64,000 bases of DNA from Paucibacter sp. KBW04 (GTDB lineage: Bacteria; Pseudomonadota; Gammaproteobacteria; Burkholderiales; Burkholderiaceae_C): NCBI RefSeq assembly GCF_003852425.1, contig NZ_QAJN01000004.1, positions 186,001-250,000 on the forward strand. Reading direction: 5' to 3'. Below the pieces are notes generated by a model, which did not search any database, was not told the DNA's origin, and saw nothing but the letters and a program-made list of their open reading frames with translations. Shown here in pieces: positions 20,081 through 29,343 of this stretch; the first letter of the stretch is position 1; each line of letters starts with the position of its first letter. Position numbers and translations under genes: made by a program.

Positions 20081-23000
20081 ATGCCATCCAAGCGCCCCGC
20101 CGCAGCCGCTGATCCCAGCACCAGGCCAAGTCTGCTGCTGCTGGGCGGCTTCGAACTGCGCAATGCGCAGGGCGAGCTGCAGAACCTGCCTTACGACAAG
20201 GCCCGTGCCCTGCTGGCCATGCTGGCCCTGCAAACCGGCCCGCTGCAGCGCGAGGCCCTGGCCGAAACCCTCTGGCCCGACTCCCCCCTGCCCCAGGCCC
20301 GCGCCAATCTGCGCCGGGCCCTGTTTGATCTGCGCCGCTGCCTGGACGGCCTGTGGCTGCAGCCCCCCGCGCTGGAGCCCCTGCCGGCCGACAAAAAACA
20401 GTTGCACCTGCGTGAGACGCTGGACCTGACGCTGGACTGCCAAGACTTCGCCCAAGCCCAGTTGGACGCCGCCACCCCCCAGCGCGAGGCCCGCCGCCAG
20501 GCCTTGCAGCAATGCCTGGCCCTCTACCGCGGCCCCTTGCTGGCCGGCCTGAACCTGAGCGAGGCCCCGGGCTTTGAGCAATGGCTGGCACCACGCCGCG
20601 AGGCCTTGCATCGCCAGGCCTTGCGCTGCCTGGAGGCCCTGGCCCAGCTGCAGGAAGAAGACGGCGACCACGCCGCCGCACTGGCCAGCGCACGTCAACA
20701 CCTGGCCCTGGACCCCTGGTGCGAGGCCGCGCTGCGCCGCTGCATGCGCCTGGCCGGGCCGACCCAGACGGGCGAGGCCCTGGCCTTGTTCGAGCAATTC
20801 CGCAAACAGCTGCAGGCGGAGCTGAAAGCCCAGCCCCAAGAAGAAACCTTGGCCCTGGCCCAAGAGCTGCGCCAGGCCCAGGCCGGCCCGGCCGAGCCGT
20901 CCTTGGCGGCCAGGCCCGAGCGCCGCCGCGTCGTCGCCTTGGCCTGCGAATGGGACCTAATTGAGGCCTTGCAAGCCCAGGCCGAGGAATCCCAGGCCTC
21001 CGAGCATTTGGCTCAGCAGATGCAGCTGCAGCTGAACCAGGCACGCCAGCTCCTGCTGGCCCAGGGCGGCCATGTGCAAAGAGCCGAGGGCGGCGAGTTG
21101 CTGGCCTTCTTCGGCCACCCGCAGGCCTTGGAGCAAGCGCCGCGCCTGGCCTTGTCGGCCGCCTTGGCCTTGCTGCGCCAGCCCCGCGATCCAAGCCTGA
21201 ACCTGCGCCTGGGCCTGCATGTGGGCTGGGTGCATGCCGCGCCGGAACAGGCCTCGCCAGACGGTGTGGGCGCGCTCTCGCGCCAGGCTCGCAAGCTGGC
21301 CCTGCTGGCAGAGCCCGGCCGCGCCCGCATCAGCGCGGAGTTGCAGCAACAAAGCGAGCGCCATCACCGCTTCGAGCCCGCCCTGCCCGACGGCAGCGCC
21401 CACTTGGCCGGCGAAGGCCCCGGTGCCCGCAATGAGCTGCTACGCCAACTGCTGCCCATGGTGGGCCGCGAGGCCGAGCTGGCCCAGCTGCTGCAGCAGT
21501 GGGAGCAGGCCCAGCATTCGACCCGCGCCGTCTGGTTGCAAGGCGAGCCCGGTCTGGGCAAGACCCGTTTGCTGCAAGCCTTGCGCCAGGCGCTCAGTGC
21601 CAGCCCAGCCCAGCCGCGCGTGCTGCAACTGCAGTGCCGGCCCGAGACCATGCACAGCCCCTTGCAGCCCGTCGTCGCCCTGCTGCGCCGCAGCCTGCCG
21701 CCCGATGGCAGCGCCCGCGATGCCGAGGCCGGCCTGCAAGCCCTGTTGCAAGACGCAAGCCTGGATAGCGCGCCGCACCGTGCGCTCTTGCAGCAACTGC
21801 TGCAGCTGCAAGGCGCGGCGCAAGCGCCGGTGATCGAGCCCCTGCACAAACGCCAGCTGCTGCTCTTGCTGAGCCGCTTGTTTGAACGCATGGCCGGCGG
21901 CCAACGCCAGCTGCTGATCATTGAAGACCTGCACTGGGCCGACCCCTCCACGCTGGAGCTGCTGAGCCTGCATCTGGCGGCGGCCAGCAAAGCCGCACCG
22001 GGCTTGCTCATGCTGAGTTCGCGCCAGGCCCCACCCGATGCGCTGAACACGCACCTGGGTTTGCGCCTGCATCTGCAGCCCCTGCCCGCAGAGCAGATGG
22101 CGCAGCTGATCGCCCAGCTGGCCCACGCGCCGACCAAGCCCGAGCTGCGCCGCGAGATCATGCAGCGCGCCGACGGCGTGCCCCTGTTCGCCGAAGAACT
22201 GGCCCGCTCGCTAGGCAGCGCCCGCGACGGCAGCGTGCCCGCCACCCTATGGGATCTGCTGGCCGCCCGCCTGGATCGCCTGCCCCCGCTGGCCAAGCGC
22301 CTGGCCCAGGGCGCGGCCCTGCTGGGCACCGGCTGGGAGCCCGATCTCTTGCAGGCGCTGCTCGGCCTGAGCGCGGCCCAGCTGGCTCAGGGCCTGAGCC
22401 AGCTGCAGCAAGAAGGCCTGCTGCAGTTGAGTGTGAGCGGCGTCTGGCAATTCCGCCACGCCCTGCTGCGCGAAGCGGCGCTGGAAACCCTGGCCCCGGC
22501 CGAACGCCGGGCCCTGCACCGCCGCGCCGCCGAGGCCTTGATGGGCCACTTTGCCCTGCGTGCAGCCGAAGCCCCCGAGGCCCTGGCCCGCCATCTGCAC
22601 GCCGCCCAGGACCCAGCCGCCGCCCATTACTGGCTGCAAGCCGCCGAACGCGCCGCCGCCCAATCGGCACAGGTCGAGGCCTGCCATCTGTACGAGCAAG
22701 GCCTGGACGCCTTGCAATGGCCGGCGGCTGCCGATCCGGCCGATGCCACGCTGGCCGATCGCCTGCGCCCGCCCCTGCTGCTGGGCCTGGGCCACTGCCT
22801 GCTGGCCCTGCAAGGCTATGGCTCGGCGGCAGCCCGCAGCTGCTACACCCAAGCCCTGGACGCTTGCCAGCAAGCGCCCGAGCGCAGCCGGGGCCTGCGC
22901 TTTCAGGCCCTGTGGGGTTTGTGGCTGGGCAGCCGCAGCGGCCCGGGCGAAGCCCCAGCGCTTGAATTGGCGGCCGAACTGGGCCAGGTGGCCGCGCAAG

Positions 23001-23806
23001 ATCACGATGCCGCCGCCGCGGTGCAAGCCCAATACGCCCTGGGCAATAACCTGTTCTTCGCCGGCCAGCTAGAGGCCGCTTGCCAGGCCTTGCGCGATGC
23101 CGCAGAGGCCGGCCAGCGCCTCACTCCCACCTCGCTGACCGGCCGCTACGGCGAGCATGGCGGCATCACCGCCCGCACCCTGCTCAGCTGGCCGCTGGCC
23201 CTAGCAGGCCAAACCGAGGCCGCCCAAGCCCAGGCCCGCGAAGGCCTGGCCCAGGCACGCGCCCTGGGCCATGTGCAGACCCTGGGCTTCAGCCTGGCCA
23301 TCGTCGCCGTGCTGCAGCGCCATCTGCGCGAGCTGGGCCCCGCCGAGACCTTTGCCCTCGAGCTGATCGAGCTGGCCGAACGCTACGGCATGGCGCTGTG
23401 GCGGGTGGTGGGCGACCTGGTGCTGGGTTGGACGCAATGCCAGCGCGGCGAGCCCGCAGGCCTGGGGCTTATCGAAGCGGCCTGCGCCGCCTCGGCCATT
23501 GCCATGCCCAGCACCGAGGCGACGTTCATGTCCTTCTTGATCGAAGCCCAGCTGCAGCTAGGCCTGGCCGAACCCGCCCTGCAAAACATCGCACACGCCC
23601 TGCCCATGGCGCAGGAACGGCAGGAGTTCTATCTGCTTCCAGAGCTATGGCGCATGCGGGCTTTGGGCCTGCAGCTGAACCAGGCTGAGGATGCGGCGGT
23701 GAGTGCGAGTCTGGACCTGGCCCTGGCGCATGCCGAAGCTTTTGGGGCGGAGTTGCTAAGGCAGCGCTGCTTGAGCCAGCGGGCGGCTTTTCAGGCGGCA
23801 ACGTGA
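20081..23806 (+). CDS. SARP/BTAD-type regulator with cyclase-like and AAA ATPase domains
   Basis: A 1241-residue protein. It has an N-terminal winged-helix of the AfsR/SARP sort (about residues 12-90), a bacterial transcriptional activation (BTAD) helical domain (about 95-240), a region resembling a class III nucleotide cyclase (about 285-430) that seems to lack the metal-binding Asp pair, an AAA_16 module with Walker A GEPGLGKT near residue 490 and Walker B LLIIEDLHWAD near 615, and a TPR-rich C-terminus. The ATG aligns with the start of the DNA-binding domain but has no clear ribosome site. Such STAND-like regulators commonly switch on a nearby gene; the SDR is divergent. Confidence 0.8.
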   Translation: MPSKRPAAAADPSTRPSLLLLGGFELRNAQGELQNLPYDKARALLAMLALQTGPLQREALAETLWPDSPLPQARANLRRALFDLRRCLDGLWLQPPALEPLPADKKQLHLRETLDLTLDCQDFAQAQLDAATPQREARRQALQQCLALYRGPLLAGLNLSEAPGFEQWLAPRREALHRQALRCLEALAQLQEEDGDHAAALASARQHLALDPWCEAALRRCMRLAGPTQTGEALALFEQFRKQLQAELKAQPQEETLALAQELRQAQAGPAEPSLAARPERRRVVALACEWDLIEALQAQAEESQASEHLAQQMQLQLNQARQLLLAQGGHVQRAEGGELLAFFGHPQALEQAPRLALSAALALLRQPRDPSLNLRLGLHVGWVHAAPEQASPDGVGALSRQARKLALLAEPGRARISAELQQQSERHHRFEPALPDGSAHLAGEGPGARNELLRQLLPMVGREAELAQLLQQWEQAQHSTRAVWLQGEPGLGKTRLLQALRQALSASPAQPRVLQLQCRPETMHSPLQPVVALLRRSLPPDGSARDAEAGLQALLQDASLDSAPHRALLQQLLQLQGAAQAPVIEPLHKRQLLLLLSRLFERMAGGQRQLLIIEDLHWADPSTLELLSLHLAAASKAAPGLLMLSSRQAPPDALNTHLGLRLHLQPLPAEQMAQLIAQLAHAPTKPELRREIMQRADGVPLFAEELARSLGSARDGSVPATLWDLLAARLDRLPPLAKRLAQGAALLGTGWEPDLLQALLGLSAAQLAQGLSQLQQEGLLQLSVSGVWQFRHALLREAALETLAPAERRALHRRAAEALMGHFALRAAEAPEALARHLHAAQDPAAAHYWLQAAERAAAQSAQVEACHLYEQGLDALQWPAAADPADATLADRLRPPLLLGLGHCLLALQGYGSAAARSCYTQALDACQQAPERSRGLRFQALWGLWLGSRSGPGEAPALELAAELGQVAAQDHDAAAAVQAQYALGNNLFFAGQLEAACQALRDAAEAGQRLTPTSLTGRYGEHGGITARTLLSWPLALAGQTEAAQAQAREGLAQARALGHVQTLGFSLAIVAVLQRHLRELGPAETFALELIELAERYGMALWRVVGDLVLGWTQCQRGEPAGLGLIEAACAASAIAMPSTEATFMSFLIEAQLQLGLAEPALQNIAHALPMAQERQEFYLLPELWRMRALGLQLNQAEDAAVSASLDLALAHAEAFGAELLRQRCLSQRAAFQAAT

Positions 23807-24208
23807 ATTAAAGATTGAATGAGTCGGGCTGAACGGCGTCGGCTCAAACAAATGGTTGGGGCTCGGTCTGGAGAAATTGACCTACCCCCTCCGGCCGTAC
23901 CACTGAAGTTGAAGTCCGAGCTGAAAGTTACTTGATACCGTTCCTTGAAGCCAATGGCGGCTGGTTCTTGGCCCGTTGGCATCGAGAGGACTTGGTTGGG
24001 GGGTATTCGCCGCAAGGCTGCTGCGCGGCCTCACCTCGTTGCCTTGCCGATGTTCAGAACACTGGTCAAGAAAAGGCAAAGACCCCTAAGGGTCAGGTCT
24101 TGCCTTTGGAGCTTGAATCGGTGAGGAGTCCTTGTAGACCAGTTAGGCCCAGACATTGCACAACCAGGACATTTGCCCATTTCTCTGCTACTTGATGGCA
24201 CGGCCAAA
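23807..24208. other. Non-coding stretch with one copy of the dispersed repeat
   Basis: These 402 bases separate the SARP-type regulator from a small opposite-strand membrane-protein gene. Base composition is lower in GC than in the neighbours. Bases 24090-24110 (GGGTCAGGTCTTGCCTTTGG) are a half copy of the repeat found complete at 34.4 and 38.8 kb; just before it, AAAGGCAAAGACCCC forms an imperfect hairpin partner. I see no credible gene, although short open frames exist. Confidence 0.7.
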
Positions 24209-24562
24209 CTAAGTAGCGAATAAATACAAAGAGTACAAAAAAGCCAAGGTGAATGAAATGATGAAGGATCTACGGTGCCGTGCTGGCCTTGCCGCTTTGT
24301 AGAAAACGACTATTTGGAATGGAAGACCAACTAGGCAGGCGACTGGTGCAAAAAACAAGCCGGCAATTGCCACGACAGTACCGTCAAACTCATTCACCCT
24401 TCCCGGTACCTGAGCATGATGCCACTGGAGAATTGAAGCACCTACGACTAGCACATAGCACATGGCCGAATGAATTGCCAAATGAAACAACAAAGCACCA
24501 AGTGAGATCTTCCTGGCTACCGGTGAGCCGTGGATTTGGCTTGTGGAGTATGGTTTATCCAT
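24209..24562 (-). CDS. Hypothetical small membrane protein
   Basis: A 117-residue protein I do not recognise. It has three hydrophobic stretches likely to span the membrane (about residues 20-46, 61-88 and 98-116), separated by a charged loop with HHAQVPGRVNEFDG and an Arg/Lys-rich loop KAARPARHRR; the positive loop suggests its cytoplasmic side. Codon use is less GC-rich than in the neighbouring genes, suggesting acquired DNA. It stands alone between two non-coding stretches. It may be a real gene of a lineage-specific family or a chance frame. Confidence 0.5.
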   Translation of the reverse strand: MDKPYSTSQIHGSPVARKISLGALLFHLAIHSAMCYVLVVGASILQWHHAQVPGRVNEFDGTVVAIAGLFFAPVACLVGLPFQIVVFYKAARPARHRRSFIISFTLAFLYSLYLFAT

Positions 24563-24947
24563 TCGAATCCTAACGCCTTTATTAATCGGCTATCGAGGGC
24601 CTTTCGGCGGAATGAGAAGTTGGACGGAGCCGCTACGCGGTGCAAAGACCCGAACGCCGTAGGCCTCATGTTTGTTCAGCCTCATGGACACCCATTCTAA
24701 AAACGTTGTTCCGCTGTTTTTTTGGGGGGCAGTTCGTAGCTGTCCATGAATTCCCACCAAATTCGGCTTCTCCCCCTTTTCGAGTTAGCGGTTCGAGCCT
24801 CCTGGCGCAGCTCCAGGCGGCTCTCCTACCAGCGTTGAACTCTTCAACGCAAATTCAACGCTCGCTCTGCAAAGTCCTGCTCACTCCAACAGCTCCGATC
24901 CCGCCACCAGGCTGGCCGGATTGCTGCAAAGGCAAGCAAGGACTTTC
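24563..24947. other. Non-coding stretch upstream of the porin/partner-switch operon
   Basis: The 385 bases before the porin-like gene are less GC-rich than average and contain a run of T (24718-24727) followed by GGGGGGC. The promoter of the following operon must lie here, but I could not pick a confident -35/-10 or -24/-12 pair. A Shine-Dalgarno AAGGA sits five bases before the ATG at 24948. Confidence 0.5.
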
Positions 24948-26381
24948 ATGGACAAACAAGCAGCACCACGGCTCCGCCTGCACAGGCTGGCCGCCGCCTT
25001 CGCCCTGGCTTGGCTAAGCCTGGCGGGGGGACCCGCTGCCGCCGCAGGATTGGCAAAGGCAACAGCGGAAGGTGAATCGCCGGCCAGCGAGGCGGCACGG
25101 GCGGAAAACAATACGAACAACAACGGCAGCAGCAACAACGGCCTTCGCCTCTCCGGCTTCGCCACCCTGGGCCTAACGCATAACGACAACGCCACCGCCG
25201 GCGCCATCAGCTCCTTCTCGCAGACCCGGCCGGTGCGTCAGGGCTGGTCGGCCAATCTGGACACGGTGCTGGGCTTGCAGCTGGAGTGGCAGCTCCTGAC
25301 CCAGACCTCGCTGCTGCTGCAGGGCGTGGCACGGGCGGGCGAGGACATGCAGCCGCAGCTGCGCATCGCTTACCTGCGCCAGCAGCTCGCCCCCGGCCTC
25401 AGCGCTCGCCTGGGTCGGCTGCGCACGCCGCTTTACTTCGACTCCGACATTGCCGAGATCGGCTACGCCAACCTCGCCGTGCGCCCGGCTTTGCCGCTCT
25501 ACGGCATGGTGAACAGCGTGGCCAGCCTGGACGGCGGCGATCTGCAATACCGCCACAACATCGGCGACGCCAGCCTGCTGCTGCAAGCCTATGCCGGCGG
25601 CTACGACTACCAGCACCGCTTCCACAACCTGAACCCGGTGCAGAGCGCCGATGCCAGCCTGCGCGGCCTGCGCGGCTTCAGCCTCAGCGCCCATCTGCCC
25701 CAGGCCATGCTGCGCTTCTCGCGCACCGAGATCGATCGCTACACCTTGCGCTCCGAGCAGGTCACGCAGCTCAACACCGGCCTGGCCCAGCTGGGCGGCG
25801 CCCTGCAGCAAATGGCCAGCAACCCGCAGCTGACCCAGCCCTTCGCGGCCGCGCTGGCGGCCAAGGCGCAGGCCTTGCCGGCCTTGAGCAACCCCTTTGA
25901 CAACCGCCCCATCTACACCAGCCTGGGGGCGGACGCGAACTGGCAGCAGTGGCGGGTCTTGGCCGAGCTGACCCATATGGACTCGCGCAGCGATCTGGTC
26001 GGCCGTTACCGCGGCTATAGCTTCACGCTGGCACGCAGCTGGGGCGACTTCACGCCTTACCTCAGCGTGGCGCGCCAGCAGCGCCTGGGGCCCAAGCTGG
26101 ACACCAGCGCACTCGCGCCCCTGGGCCTGGACCCAGCGCTGGACGTCGGCCTGAGCCAGCTGCGGGCCGGCCTGGAGCAAGCCCAGCAGTTTGCGGACCT
26201 GTCCACCCGCTCTTTCAGCCTCGGGCTGCGCTGGGACTGGCGCGAGAACATGGCGCTAAAGGCCCAGTTCGACACCGTCCAAACCCCCGATTCCCGCACG
26301 CCGGGCGCGCTGGCCGTACCAGCCCTGCCCTTTGTGCCCAAGCTGCAACTGTTCAGCCTCACGCTGGACCTGGTGTTCTGA
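24948..26381 (+). CDS. Outer-membrane porin-like beta-barrel protein
   Basis: A 477-residue exported protein. The N-terminus has Arg/His residues and a hydrophobic run ending AGGPAAAAGLA, a Sec signal peptide. An Asn/Ser-rich linker (about residues 53-64) follows, then alternating hydrophobic strands with many aromatic ends, RLSGFATLGLTHNDN at the start and a C-terminus ending LTLDLVF, the terminal Phe that marks outer-membrane barrels. It resembles porin-like proteins of unknown specificity. It is the first gene of a co-directional run with a PstS-like protein and a SpoIIE-RsbW-STAS-permease set, spaced 13 bases from the next gene. Confidence 0.75.
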   Translation: MDKQAAPRLRLHRLAAAFALAWLSLAGGPAAAAGLAKATAEGESPASEAARAENNTNNNGSSNNGLRLSGFATLGLTHNDNATAGAISSFSQTRPVRQGWSANLDTVLGLQLEWQLLTQTSLLLQGVARAGEDMQPQLRIAYLRQQLAPGLSARLGRLRTPLYFDSDIAEIGYANLAVRPALPLYGMVNSVASLDGGDLQYRHNIGDASLLLQAYAGGYDYQHRFHNLNPVQSADASLRGLRGFSLSAHLPQAMLRFSRTEIDRYTLRSEQVTQLNTGLAQLGGALQQMASNPQLTQPFAAALAAKAQALPALSNPFDNRPIYTSLGADANWQQWRVLAELTHMDSRSDLVGRYRGYSFTLARSWGDFTPYLSVARQQRLGPKLDTSALAPLGLDPALDVGLSQLRAGLEQAQQFADLSTRSFSLGLRWDWRENMALKAQFDTVQTPDSRTPGALAVPALPFVPKLQLFSLTLDLVF

Positions 26382-26394
26382 GCAGGGGCCGGCC

Positions 26395-26859
26395 ATGAAA
26401 CTTACTGTGCACTTCCTCTCTCTGACTTCCCTCCTCCTGGCCCTGAGCGCCGCGCCCCTGGCGCCCGCTGCCGTGGCCGCGCCCGGCGAGCCCACGCTGC
26501 TGCTGATCGCCCACAAAGACGTTGCCCTGGACAAGCTCAGCCCCGAGCGCGCCACGCAGATCTTTCTGCGCCAGCAGCAAAACTGGCCCGATGGCCAGGC
26601 GATCCAGCCCATCGACCTGCGCGAGGGCAATGCCTTGCGCCGCGCTTTCTACGAGCAGGTCACCGGCCGCAGCCCCGGCCAGCTGCGGGCCTACTGGGCG
26701 CGCCAGAGCTTCACCGGCATGGGCTTGCCGCCGCGCCAGGCTGACAACGACGAAGAGGTCGCCCGCCTGGTGCAGAGCACGCCGGGCGCCGTCGGCTATG
26801 TCACCCGCAAACCTGCCGGCGCTAACGTCAAAGTCCTGCTCACTGCCAGCCTGGAATGA
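26395..26859 (+). CDS. PstS-like periplasmic substrate-binding family protein
   Basis: A 154-residue exported protein with a signal peptide ending APAAVAAPGEP. The mature part (LLIAHKDVALDKLSPERATQIFLRQQQNWPDG...) is the single-lobe PstS/phosphate-binding-like domain often found beside porins and phosphatases; it is about half the size of a true PstS. Its stop codon overlaps the start of the SpoIIE phosphatase gene (ATGA). A sensory role, presenting a periplasmic ligand to the membrane phosphatase, is plausible but inferred. Confidence 0.8.
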   Translation: MKLTVHFLSLTSLLLALSAAPLAPAAVAAPGEPTLLLIAHKDVALDKLSPERATQIFLRQQQNWPDGQAIQPIDLREGNALRRAFYEQVTGRSPGQLRAYWARQSFTGMGLPPRQADNDEEVARLVQSTPGAVGYVTRKPAGANVKVLLTASLE

Positions 26860-28892
26860 GCTTGCCTTTGAACCCCGCTGCGGCCCTGCCGCGGCTCTTG
26901 GCCCCGGCCAGCTGGCTATCGGGGCGCTTGAGCTTCTCGCGCAAATTCATGCTGGTGGGCACGGTGATGCTGATCGCCCTGGCCCTGCTGAGCTGGCCGC
27001 TGCTGCGCAAGAGTTATCTGGAGGCGCAACACACCCAGCAGGAGCGCCGGGGCCTGGCCGCGCTCGCCAGCCAAGGCCAGCTGCTGGCCGGCTTGATCAA
27101 TCTGCGCGGCCAGCCCGCCGCCAGTGCGCCCGGCCCGGCCGAGCTCAACCATCTGGCCACCGAGATGCAGCGCCTGCAGCACTGGGCGAATCAAGCCCAG
27201 CTAGGCCCCAGCGCCTTGCCCGAGCTGGCCGCTCGCCTGCAGCAGCAATGGCTGCAGCAACTGGCCTTGAGCCCAGCGGATGAAGCCCAGCGCCGCTTTG
27301 CCGCCCACACCGGCAGCATCAATGCATTGCTGGCCCTGATGCGCGAGGGCGCCCGCGTGCATCGTCTGAATGTGGACCCGACGCTGGACGCCGCCTTCGA
27401 CATGCTGGCCCACCGCCTGCCGCTCCTGCAAGAGACCCTGGCCAAACAACGCGACGCGCTCAACCTGGCCAGCGATGACATGGCCAGTTATGCCGTGGCT
27501 GCCCAGGTGGTCTTGAGCGAAGCCATGCCGCCGCTGCGTGCGGGCATGAGCCAGCTGCTGGCGGGCGAAGGCGATGCGCGCCTGCAAGCCCAGCTGAATG
27601 CCTTGCTCAGCGGTGTCGAGGCGCAGCAAGATGCGGTGGACAAGGTGCTGGACCAGCCCGCCGCCATCGCCGAACTGCGCCCCCTGGCCCAGACCAATCT
27701 GACCCTGGTGCGCGCGCTGGGCGCCGCCAGCATCGCCCAGGCCGACGCCCGCCTGGAGGCGCGGCTGGAGGCCTTGCAGCGCAGCCAGTGGCAGGTGGGC
27801 GCCCTGCTGGTGGGGGCGATGGCGGCCATCGCCTACCTGTTTGCCGGCATTTATGTGTCGACCCTGGGCTCGCTGCGCCAGCTCGCCAAAGGCACGCAAG
27901 ACTTCTGCGCCGGCCGGCTGGACACCCGCATCCGTGTGGACACGCAGGACGAGTTGGTGCTGGTGGCGGGCAACTTCAACAGCGTGGCGGCCGAGGTGAG
28001 CCGGCTGCTGGACGTGATCCGCGAGCAAAACGAATCGCGCCAGCGCGAGCTGGAGCGCCTGGTGCACGTGCGCACCCTGGAGCTGGCGGACAAGAACGAT
28101 CAGCTGCATCTGGCCGCCCTGCGGGTGCAGGAGGAACTGGCCTCGGCGCGGGACATGCAGCAAGCCATCCTGCCCCAGCACTTCCCGGACACGGCGGAGT
28201 TCTCCATGCGCGCCTGCATGCACCCGGCGCGCGAGCTGGGCGGCGATTTTTACGACTGCTTTGCCCTGGCCGATGGGCGCTGGGGTTTCCTCGTCGCCGA
28301 TGTGGCGGGCAAGGGCGTGGGCGCGGCGTTTTTCATGGCCGTCTCGCGCACGGTCTTGCAAGACCTGGCGCAGTCCGGCCTGGCCCCGGCCGAGGTGCTG
28401 GCCCGCGCCAACGACGTACTCAGTGGTCGCAACCCGATGGAGCTGTTCGTGACGGCTTGCTACGGCATCTACGAGCCACGCACGGGTGAGCTGGTGTACG
28501 CCTGCGCCGGCCACCCCGCGCCCCTGCTGCGCAATCGGCGCGGTGATTTGCAGGCCCTGGCCTGCGCTTGCGAGATGGCCTTGGGCGTTCTGCCCGGCAT
28601 GAGCTATAGCGACAGCCAGGCCCAGCTGCAGCCCGGCGACACCTTGCTGCTTTACACCGACGGCATCACCGAGGCCTTCAACCGCCAAGGCCATGCCTAC
28701 GGCGAGGCCCGCCTGCAAGCCTGGCTGGCCGACAGCCAGGGCGAAGCCGCGGCCGAGAAGCTGGACAGCCTGGTGGCCGATGTGGCGGCCTTTGTCGGCG
28801 AGGCCGAGGCCTCGGACGACCTCACCGCCCTGCTGCTGTGCCGCAAGGCAAACCAGCCCAATCTACCGATGCTCAAGGAGAGCTCAACGTGA
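26856..28892 (+). CDS. Membrane-bound SpoIIE-type PP2C serine phosphatase with HAMP
   Basis: A 678-residue protein. It has TM1 (about residues 31-51), a long helical periplasmic region (52-310), TM2 (about 313-335), HAMP, a coiled coil, and a PP2C-like SpoIIE domain (about 420-670). Metal-binding Asp residues are visible in ARELGGDFYDCF, FLVADVAGKG, LLLYTDGITEA and SDDLTALLL. It should dephosphorylate a STAS-domain anti-anti-sigma factor, here the one encoded two genes on. The gene overlaps both neighbours. It is the signal-input component of the partner switch. Confidence 0.92.
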   Translation: MSLPLNPAAALPRLLAPASWLSGRLSFSRKFMLVGTVMLIALALLSWPLLRKSYLEAQHTQQERRGLAALASQGQLLAGLINLRGQPAASAPGPAELNHLATEMQRLQHWANQAQLGPSALPELAARLQQQWLQQLALSPADEAQRRFAAHTGSINALLALMREGARVHRLNVDPTLDAAFDMLAHRLPLLQETLAKQRDALNLASDDMASYAVAAQVVLSEAMPPLRAGMSQLLAGEGDARLQAQLNALLSGVEAQQDAVDKVLDQPAAIAELRPLAQTNLTLVRALGAASIAQADARLEARLEALQRSQWQVGALLVGAMAAIAYLFAGIYVSTLGSLRQLAKGTQDFCAGRLDTRIRVDTQDELVLVAGNFNSVAAEVSRLLDVIREQNESRQRELERLVHVRTLELADKNDQLHLAALRVQEELASARDMQQAILPQHFPDTAEFSMRACMHPARELGGDFYDCFALADGRWGFLVADVAGKGVGAAFFMAVSRTVLQDLAQSGLAPAEVLARANDVLSGRNPMELFVTACYGIYEPRTGELVYACAGHPAPLLRNRRGDLQALACACEMALGVLPGMSYSDSQAQLQPGDTLLLYTDGITEAFNRQGHAYGEARLQAWLADSQGEAAAEKLDSLVADVAAFVGEAEASDDLTALLLCRKANQPNLPMLKESST

Positions 28893-29332
28893 GCCGTGCA
28901 CCGCTGCAACTCAAGCACACCACCCGCTTGCTGGACTACCGCCTGGCCAGCCGGGTAGAAGAAATCGCTCCGCTGGCCGAGGCCGTGAGCCGCGCCCTGG
29001 CCCAGCGGCCCGACCTGGCCTTCGCCGTCAATCTCTGCCTGGAAGAGCTGATCACCAACATCATCCAGCACGGCCTGCAGGGCGCGCCAGATCGCTTCAT
29101 CCACATCCGCATGTCGCGCTCCGACGAGTGGCTGGAGATCAAGCTCAAGGACGACGCCCCGCCCTTCGACCCCTTCGAGCAAGCCCCCGAACCCAGCCTG
29201 GACGCCGAGGTGGAAGAGCGCCCCATGGGCGGCCTGGGCGTGCATCTGGTCAAAAACATGATGGACGACGTGCGCGCCTTCTACGACGGCAGCGGCAATC
29301 TGATCGTTCTGTTCAAAACCCTCAAGCGATAA
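28889..29332 (+). CDS. RsbW-like anti-sigma serine kinase (HATPase_c_2)
   Basis: A 147-residue single-domain GHKL ATPase. The N box is CLEELITNIIQHG, followed by KDDAPPFDP (G1 box) and MGGLGVHLVKNMMD (G2 box). I chose the GTG at 28889: it overlaps the phosphatase stop (GTGA) and has AAGGAG eight bases upstream. By family it phosphorylates the STAS partner on Ser/Thr and may sequester a sigma factor or other target. No sigma factor gene is adjacent, so the output is open. Confidence 0.92.
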   Translation: MSRAPLQLKHTTRLLDYRLASRVEEIAPLAEAVSRALAQRPDLAFAVNLCLEELITNIIQHGLQGAPDRFIHIRMSRSDEWLEIKLKDDAPPFDPFEQAPEPSLDAEVEERPMGGLGVHLVKNMMDDVRAFYDGSGNLIVLFKTLKR

Positions 29333-29343
29333 GGATCCAAACC

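Noticed and set aside
19968-21194. Upstream extension of the SDR frame
   Set aside because: The extra N-terminal part is Arg/Pro/Gly-rich and antisense to the SARP-type regulator; the SDR fold starts at the ATG at 19967 with its own ribosome site.
24913-24930. A -24/-12-like match (TGGCCGGATTGCTGC) before the porin-like gene
   Set aside because: Transcription would begin at or inside the ribosome site only a few bases before the start codon; likely chance.
27201-28718. 505-codon open frame antisense to the SpoIIE phosphatase gene
   Set aside because: The plus strand encodes a full, motif-rich phosphatase; the antisense product is rich in Gln, His and Gly, as expected from complement of high-GC codons, with no recognisable domain.
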